A stretch of 10,125 nucleotides of DNA. It comes from Methylacidiphilaceae bacterium UBA1321. Lineage in GTDB: Bacteria; Verrucomicrobiota; Verrucomicrobiia; Methylacidiphilales; UBA1321. The translations under genes were made by a program, and so were the position numbers. The stretch lies in assembly GCA_002306945.1 (NCBI GenBank), contig DBTH01000192.1, forward strand, positions 1 through 10,125. Direction: 5' to 3'. Below the pieces are notes generated by a model. The model was not told the DNA's origin, did no database searches, and saw only the letters and a list, made by a program, of their open reading frames with translations. The first letter of the stretch is position 1; every line of letters starts with the position of its first letter. This document shows positions 7,051 through 10,125 of this stretch, in pieces.

Positions 7051-7602
7051 ATGCTGCGCGTCGTTTCCGGAACAGTCGGCGGTTTGCGATTGAAGACCCC
7101 AAAGGGAGTCGAAATCCGCCCCACGCAAGACCGCATCAAACAAGTCATCTTCTCCAGCCTTGTCGACTGGGTCGAAAACGCCTCCGTGCTCGATCTCTAC
7201 GCCGGTACAGGCGCGTTGGGAATCGAAGCCTTGAGCCACGGGGCCAAACAAGCCCTCTTCGTCGAAAAAGAGGAGAAATGCGCGAAGGCCATCGAGCAAA
7301 ATCTCGAACTCTGCAAATTCACAAGCCTGGCCCGTGTCCGCAAAATGGACGTCGAGACCTTCCTCAAATCGCCTGCAACCGAATCGTTCGATCTGGTCTT
7401 CGCCGATCCGCCCTATCAGAAAATCTACGGCACCCTTGACGACAGCCACTTCCTCGAATGGATTCGCCCCTGGGTCAAGGAAAGCGGCCTGTTCGTCTGG
7501 GAACACTACAGCGGCCAGAAACTGAGCCAGCCCCAAGGCTGGACAATTGTGCGAGACCGCGACTACGGCGAAACCGGCCTGACCTTCCTCAAGCGCGCCT
7601 GA
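7051..7602 (+). CDS. rsmD: 16S rRNA (guanine(966)-N(2))-methyltransferase RsmD
   Basis: The product is 183 residues, the usual length. RsmD uses S-adenosylmethionine to methylate N2 of G966 of 16S rRNA in the assembled small subunit. Visible signatures are the N-terminal VVSGTVGGLRL, RPTQDRIKQVIF (23-34), SAM motif I in VLDLYAGTGALGIEAL (46-61), VEKEEKC as the acidic ribose-binding loop, and the catalytic DPPY at 119-122 in LVFADPPYQKIY. The C-terminal strand ends GETGLTFLKR, as in other members. The start is 19 bases after the AsmA-like stop, with a pyrimidine-rich leader and no Shine-Dalgarno, so the pair is probably co-transcribed with coupled or non-SD initiation. The coaD gene that often follows rsmD elsewhere is not present here. 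Confidence 0.95.
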   Translation: MLRVVSGTVGGLRLKTPKGVEIRPTQDRIKQVIFSSLVDWVENASVLDLYAGTGALGIEALSHGAKQALFVEKEEKCAKAIEQNLELCKFTSLARVRKMDVETFLKSPATESFDLVFADPPYQKIYGTLDDSHFLEWIRPWVKESGLFVWEHYSGQKLSQPQGWTIVRDRDYGETGLTFLKRA

Positions 7603-7629
7603 TTTTGTCCGTTCCTGATACGAACAAAA
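7603..7629 (+). repeat. Inverted repeat immediately after the rsmD stop
   Basis: TTTTGTCCGT (7603-7612) pairs with ACGAACAAAA (7620-7629), ten base pairs with one mismatch and a seven-base loop, starting directly at the rsmD stop codon. It could help end or stabilise the rsmD transcript, but it lacks a downstream T-tract. Confidence 0.45.
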
Positions 7630-7714
7630 GTTCCGTTCCACGTCCAAATCGAGACAGCGTCACGGCAATTAATTCCTGAACCGCGTGAAGAATCCCTCAT
7701 TTTTGGTAGGAAAC

Positions 7715-7744
7715 ATGAAAAAAAACACACTAAATTTCGCGTAA
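7715..7744 (+). CDS. Nine-codon ORF with a good ribosome site (possible leader peptide)
   Basis: An ATG at 7715 is preceded by TAGGAAAC, the best Shine-Dalgarno in this interval, and opens the peptide MKKNTLNFA before TAA at 7742. A T-tailed hairpin (7752-7771) begins seven bases after the stop, an order (short peptide, then hairpin) seen in attenuators and in the truncated 5' ends of decayed genes. The peptide has no run of identical amino-acid codons beyond two lysines, so classical amino-acid attenuation is not indicated. Very short; a chance ORF is possible. Confidence 0.25.
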   Translation: MKKNTLNFA

Positions 7745-7751
7745 GTCCCTG

Positions 7752-7771
7752 AAATGAACGGCGGTTCATTT
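7752..7771 (+). terminator. Hairpin with T-tail, candidate intrinsic terminator
   Basis: AAATGAAC (7752-7759) and GTTCATTT (7764-7771) form a perfect eight-base stem around GGCG, and the 3' arm runs into a T-tract ending at 7773. The stem is AT-rich, so termination may be weak. It would stop readthrough from rsmD just before the sigma-54-like element. Confidence 0.45.
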
Positions 7772-7785
7772 TTGGAGGCATTCTT

Positions 7786-7800
7786 TGGCATAACATTTGC
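7786..7800 (+). promoter_or_regulatory. Sigma-54-like -24/-12 promoter element
   Basis: TGGCATAACATTTGC matches the sigma-54 (RpoN) pattern TGGCAC-N5-TTGC at the correct spacing, with the invariant GG and GC in place. The sixth base, T instead of C, is the only departure. Transcription would begin about 12 bases after the GC, near 7811, just before the GTG of the 50-codon ORF at 7815. No enhancer-binding protein gene or RpoN is in the window to support it, so the assignment rests on the motif and its position downstream of a terminator-like hairpin. Confidence 0.45.
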
Positions 7801-7814
7801 TAATATTCATAAAC

Positions 7815-7967
7815 GTGAAGAAGAACGAAATACTAGAACTCAAGCAGGAACGTCAAAAGGCTGTGGATGCCCGCCGCATCAAGACCGAAACCTGCCGCCT
7901 GTTTTTCTCACCCCTCTCGCAACCCCCGAAACGCACGGTCGCAACGACCAGCCGATACGTCGAATAA
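7815..7967 (+). CDS. Small ORF (50 aa), possibly the decayed 5' end of a phage capsid-type gene
   Basis: A GTG at 7815 opens a 50-residue frame, closed by TAA at 7965. The first half (VKKNEILELKQERQKAVDAR) is a charged helix of the kind found at the N-terminus of HK97-type major capsid proteins, whose scaffold regions begin with such K/E/Q/R coiled segments. The second half (TCRLFFSPLSQPPKRTVATT) has no such character, as though the gene was cut or frame-shifted. No strong Shine-Dalgarno precedes the GTG, and a start near 7811 from the sigma-54-like element would leave almost no leader. No other phage gene is recognisable nearby. The capsid idea is a resemblance only; a genuine small protein is the alternative. 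Confidence 0.28.
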   Translation: MKKNEILELKQERQKAVDARRIKTETCRLFFSPLSQPPKRTVATTSRYVE

Positions 7968-8466
7968 GGGACTCGTTCCCTGACTTGTCTGAGCGGTGAG
8001 GAATCGAATTGCCGCACGCCTCATCTCGCAGAAGTTCTACAGACTCGATATTTCCGCCCGTCCTCCCGCCTCCGGTTTCCGGTCTCCGCATGGGTGCAAG
8101 GTGGTGACCCTGCCTGTCGCAACCTCATTTTCCACAAAACAACCCTCCCAAGGCCGGATTTACAGAGAAACCGCCACCCGACGAGGGGGGTAGTAAAAAT
8201 CTGGTACCCCCGCGACGATCCGCGACAACGCAGGACAACTCCTCCTTCCCGCACCCAAACGAAACCCAGAAAACCTCTCGCGTTTTAAACATCCAATTCT
8301 CAAAGAACACACGACTTGTCATCCAAGCGCGGCAAGCGAAGAGATCACCCCACTCACAACCCCATCTTACCTCCTCACCGCAAACCCCGTAAGTCCTGCG
8401 TGCGCTACGTGTGCTTCTTACGCGAAATATTTGCACCCTCGCTTGATCCAACTCCCTTTACGTGGC
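7968..8466. other. About 500 bases without a convincing gene
   Basis: All frames here are short or of skewed composition (runs of Arg, Pro and Ser on one strand and Gly on the other), and none has a good start with a ribosome site. The one clear structure is the GC hairpin at 8186-8211. The stretch may be a remnant of inserted DNA between rsmD and the toxin-antitoxin operon. Confidence 0.5.
8186..8211. repeat. Hairpin GGGGGTA / TACCCCC
   Basis: GGGGGTA (8186-8192) pairs perfectly with TACCCCC (8205-8211) across a 12-base loop (GTAAAAATCTGG). It is strongly paired but has no T-tail. It lies in the gene-free stretch, so it is not explained by coding constraint. Confidence 0.45.
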
Positions 8467-8483
8467 GGCGTTTGACAAACGCC
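8467..8483. promoter_or_regulatory. Operator dyad 1 over the -35 box
   Basis: GGCGTTTG-A-CAAACGCC is a perfect 17-base dyad centred on 8475 that contains the whole TTGACA box. It is a likely site for the Phd/YefM-type antitoxin or its toxin complex, since such antitoxins repress their own promoters. Confidence 0.6.
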
Positions 8484-8500
8484 ATCTTGTGAAGCATAAT
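8472..8500 (+). promoter_or_regulatory. Sigma-70 promoter of the toxin-antitoxin operon
   Basis: TTGACA at 8472-8477 is a perfect -35 hexamer, followed by exactly 17 bases and CATAAT at 8495-8500 (one departure from TATAAT). Transcription would start around 8506-8508, at most a few bases before the antitoxin ATG at 8509, so the mRNA should be leaderless or nearly so. This agrees with the absence of any Shine-Dalgarno before that ATG. Confidence 0.8.
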
Positions 8501-8509
8501 GATTCACAA
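8487..8509. promoter_or_regulatory. Operator dyad 2 over the -10 box and start
   Basis: TTGTGAA (8487-8493) mirrors TTCACAA (8503-8509), and the inner CAT/ATG also pair: 10 of 11 positions are symmetric around 8498. The dyad covers the -10 box, the predicted start point and the first base of the antitoxin ATG. Its centre is 23 bases from dyad 1, about two helical turns, so two bound dimers would lie on the same face of DNA. Confidence 0.6.
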
Positions 8510-8754
8510 TGAAAACGGCCACCGTCAGGGAAGTGCGTCAAAATTTTGGACAACTCCTTTCGTGGATCAACGCGGGCGAGGAAATCATCATAACCCTGCG
8601 GCGCAAAGCCGTGGCCCGAATCGTGCCGACATTGCCGGAGAAATCGAAAAAGCCGCATTGGCCCGATTTCAAGGCGCGCCAAAAAGCCCTTTTCGGCAAC
8701 AAGGTATTGCCGGGAAATACGGTCGCGGAGGAACGGGAGTCGTACCAATGGTAG
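8509..8754 (+). CDS. Phd/YefM-family antitoxin
   Basis: The product is 81 residues. MKTATVREVRQNFGQLLSWI (1-20) followed by NAGEEIIITLRRKAVARIVP is the standard Phd/YefM N-terminal fold, a dimeric DNA-binding domain (T/S-x-x-E-x-R-x-N-F-x-x-L, then E-x-I-x-I-x-R-x-x-x-x-A-x-x-x-P). The C-terminal part from about residue 45 (KSKKPHWPDFKARQKALFG onward) is the flexible region that usually wraps and blocks the toxin. The start at 8509 is fixed by the fold beginning immediately there. The promoter and two dyads lie directly upstream, giving expected autorepression. The gene overlaps the PIN toxin gene by 7 bases. The family pairs with RelE/YoeB, Doc or VapC-type toxins; here the partner is PIN. 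Confidence 0.92.
   Translation: MKTATVREVRQNFGQLLSWINAGEEIIITLRRKAVARIVPTLPEKSKKPHWPDFKARQKALFGNKVLPGNTVAEERESYQW
8735..8739 (+). promoter_or_regulatory. Ribosome site of the toxin, inside the antitoxin gene
   Basis: GGGAG lies eight bases before the toxin ATG at 8748, and a second purine block, GGAGG, is at 8727-8731. The antitoxin itself has no such site, so the toxin start is selected by the strongest ribosome site in the operon. Confidence 0.6.
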
Positions 8755-9182
8755 CCTATGCCGATACCGGATTTATCGTTTCGCTCTATTTACCCGAAAC
8801 AACCAGCCCGCAAGCCATAGCCGTTGCCCAACGTCTAAAAGAACCGCTTCCGGTTACACCGCTTCTGATTTTGGAATTCCGCAACGCCCTCAATTTCGCC
8901 GTGCGCAATAAACGCATCGACGCAACCCAACGCAACCGGATATGGAAGACTTTTGAAGCCGATATTAAAGACGGCATCTTTCAACACGCGGTTGTTTCCG
9001 TAGCCGCCGTCCACCAGAAAGCGCGCGAATTATCCGATCGCTACACGCCCAAAATCGGCACCCGCAGCCTCGATCTTCTCCATATCGCCTCCGCCCTCAC
9101 GCTTGATGCCAGGGAAATGCTGACTTTCGACGAACGCCAAAAAACAGCGGCAAAAGCCGAGGGCTTGAAGATTGCCCCGTAA
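8748..9182 (+). CDS. PIN-domain toxin (VapC-like ribonuclease)
   Basis: The product is 144 residues, typical for VapC. PIN nucleases use a cluster of acidic residues to bind Mg/Mn and cut RNA, often tRNA or rRNA, when freed from the antitoxin. The set is intact: D6 in YADTGFIVSLY, E43 in LLILEFRNAL, D109 in SLDLLHIASAL and D128 in LTFDERQ. Helices between them match the family (ATQRNRIWKTFEADI). The ATG at 8748 overlaps the antitoxin stop (TAG at 8752-8754), giving translational coupling. The frame is open back through the antitoxin gene, but that extension is not coding. The active site shows no damage, so the toxin is probably functional. The RNA target is not deducible. Confidence 0.93.
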   Translation: MVAYADTGFIVSLYLPETTSPQAIAVAQRLKEPLPVTPLLILEFRNALNFAVRNKRIDATQRNRIWKTFEADIKDGIFQHAVVSVAAVHQKARELSDRYTPKIGTRSLDLLHIASALTLDAREMLTFDERQKTAAKAEGLKIAP

Positions 9183-9214
9183 CACTTAAGGATGCCTGCC
9201 CCGTTTTTTTGCTT

Positions 9215-9634
9215 TTATTGGGAAATGGAATGATGAGTCATTCGCTCTTTGGTTTCAATGGCGATGATCTCGGCAACCTGCGTCGCAATCCCGAAGGGGA
9301 AAAGAGATCCGAGCCAAATCAAAGCGACGACACCACATACGATCAACTTCAACCGTTTGAGCCTGGGATTCATTTTTTCCCTCAAGACGGAAATAAGCCA
9401 GAGCAAATTGAGGATCAGGAGAATAACTAGCAATGGAAGTTCTCGCGTGAACCAAAAGTGAAGAACATCGATGCCATTAAAAGCGTCTTCTTCTGGCCGC
9501 GGCATCATAATCCAGAACTCCATCGCAAAATAGACACCCAATCCTAATGCGTTAAGGACAAGACCAAGTCGAACGCTTTTTAGAACCATCTTTAATGAAG
9601 AATGGCTATTGGAGTCTATATTTTCACGAGTCAT
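9215..9634 (-). CDS. Three-helix membrane protein, candidate immunity protein for the adjacent toxin
   Basis: The product is 139 residues from the ATG at 9634. That start overlaps the stop of the upstream gene as ATGA (9634-9631), the reason for preferring it over a start at 9697 inside that gene. After a polar N-terminus there are three hydrophobic spans: about 21-44 (VRLGLVLNALGLGVYFAMEF), 66-84 (LPLLVILLILNLLWLISVL) and 96-117 (LKLIVCGVVALIWLGSLFPF), with a basic loop (REKMNPRLKRLK) between spans 2 and 3 that should be cytosolic. No family is recognised. A small gene coupled directly behind a polymorphic-toxin C-terminus is the usual place for its immunity gene, and the AT-rich composition matches the toxin. 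It converges on the PIN toxin gene, 32 bases away. The immunity function is inferred from position only. Confidence 0.75.
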   Translation of the reverse strand: MTRENIDSNSHSSLKMVLKSVRLGLVLNALGLGVYFAMEFWIMMPRPEEDAFNGIDVLHFWFTRELPLLVILLILNLLWLISVLREKMNPRLKRLKLIVCGVVALIWLGSLFPFGIATQVAEIIAIETKERMTHHSISQ

Positions 9635-10125
9635 TTGTGGAAATGAAAGTTGCTTTTTGAATAGAAATTTTGCGCATCGTTCCAACCCTTTGTCCACATC
9701 TCCTTTTGACGTGGATCGCCAGCATTAGAAGACATCAACTTAGCAAATCTAGAGGCAATGACGACAGTTCCAGGGAGAGAATAACCGGCACCGCTCATGT
9801 ATACTCCAACTGCATAGTTTGAAGCATCTGTATAATCCTTGTAAAAAGCATTACCTAAAGATTGATAGCCTTTGCCTTCGTTACGTTGAAAGTCAAAAGC
9901 ACCATAGTGACCAACGGCAGCATTTATCCCTACAGAGCCATTCTTTTTGCCCGCATCATACACAGATTTAAAATCTGTTCCTTGAGGAACTGCGAACGTT
10001 GTTTTGCCGTCTGGCGTCTTAAAAACTTGTGCGTGTATCGGTATTTCCTTAGACAATTTAGACAAAAATGGTTTACTCGAATCGATAATAGGACTGCTTA
10101 ATCGTATCCGTACTACTAACGGCCT
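9631..10125 (-). CDS. C-terminal end of a polymorphic toxin (type 44-like), runs off the right edge
   Basis: The frame is open from the window edge to TGA at 9633-9631, 164 residues, with no stop between the edge and the apparent TTG start at 10065, so the visible part is most likely the 3' end of a longer gene. The segment VGHYGAFDFQRNEGKGYQSL (71-90) followed by GNAFYKDYTDASNYAVGVYM, then SGAGYSL, resembles C-terminal domains of the polymorphic toxin type 44 group found on RHS and similar secreted effectors (F/WDF/Y-x-Q ... FGN/LGN-x-x-Y ... GAG-Y/W). A W-x-x-GWNDAQ motif (144-152) and a His-rich end (FHFHK) follow. The stop overlaps the start of the small membrane gene. DNA here is much more AT-rich than the housekeeping block, as expected for a recently acquired toxin tip. 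The family call is by pattern; enzymatic activity and delivery system are unknown. Confidence 0.6.
   Translation of the reverse strand, partial: RPLVVRIRLSSPIIDSSKPFLSKLSKEIPIHAQVFKTPDGKTTFAVPQGTDFKSVYDAGKKNGSVGINAAVGHYGAFDFQRNEGKGYQSLGNAFYKDYTDASNYAVGVYMSGAGYSLPGTVVIASRFAKLMSSNAGDPRQKEMWTKGWNDAQNFYSKSNFHFHK

Noticed and set aside
8125..8451. Minus-strand 108-codon frame in the gene-free stretch
   Set aside because: It has a skewed Gly/Arg/Trp/Cys composition, no ribosome site and no recognisable domain.
8499..8747. Toxin frame extended upstream through the antitoxin
   Set aside because: The extension is out of frame with the well-supported antitoxin, and the PIN fold starts at the ATG at 8748.
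9635..9697. Longer N-terminus for the three-helix membrane protein
   Set aside because: It would overlap the toxin by 67 bases, and the ATGA overlap at 9634-9631 is a much more usual arrangement.
1..10125. tRNA, rRNA or CRISPR array
   Set aside because: No cloverleaf-like segment, rRNA motif or regularly spaced repeat was seen on either strand by eye.

Overview
The window looks like chromosomal DNA from a Gram-negative bacterium. An AsmA-like envelope protein and a secreted lactonase-type propeller point to an outer membrane and periplasm. The style (moderately GC-rich, several genes without a visible Shine-Dalgarno, this AsmA subtype) would suit a Verrucomicrobiota-like lineage, but that assignment is a weak inference and no marker gene here settles it.

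Layout. Positions 1-369 (minus) hold the 5' part of an NfeD-like membrane protein gene that leaves the window. It is divergent from a secreted lactonase-family beta-propeller gene (508-1644, plus). An AT-rich interval (1645-1906) leads into two short overlapping plus-strand ORFs: a single-span membrane peptide (1907-2101) and an unknown 85-residue protein (2029-2286). Next come three minus-strand genes, read right to left: a YegS/BmrU-type diacylglycerol/lipid kinase (4490-5344), then a 27-bp-arm palindrome (4336-4410), then a CbpA-type DnaJ co-chaperone (3305-4306), closely followed by a GT-A-like glycosyltransferase (2332-3288). On the plus strand, an AsmA-like protein (5535-7031) sits 19 bp upstream of rsmD (7051-7602), the 16S rRNA G966 methyltransferase.

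The interval 7603-8508 has no convincing long gene but is rich in signals: an inverted repeat right after rsmD, a T-tailed hairpin, a sigma-54-like -24/-12 element with a 50-codon ORF just downstream, and a GC hairpin. It ends in a strong sigma-70 promoter overlaid by two dyad operators. That promoter drives a Phd/YefM-VapC-type toxin-antitoxin pair (8509-8754 and 8748-9182), whose genes overlap by 7 nt.

The last 0.9 kb is visibly more AT-rich. It contains, on the minus strand, the C-terminal end of what appears to be a polymorphic (effector) toxin (9631 to the window edge). Its stop overlaps, as ATGA, the start of a three-helix membrane protein (9215-9634), which is the natural candidate for its immunity protein. 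The right-hand 2.5 kb is therefore a small conflict/defence island (phage-like remnant, VapC toxin-antitoxin, toxin-immunity pair) next to a housekeeping block, and it is the most interesting part of the window.
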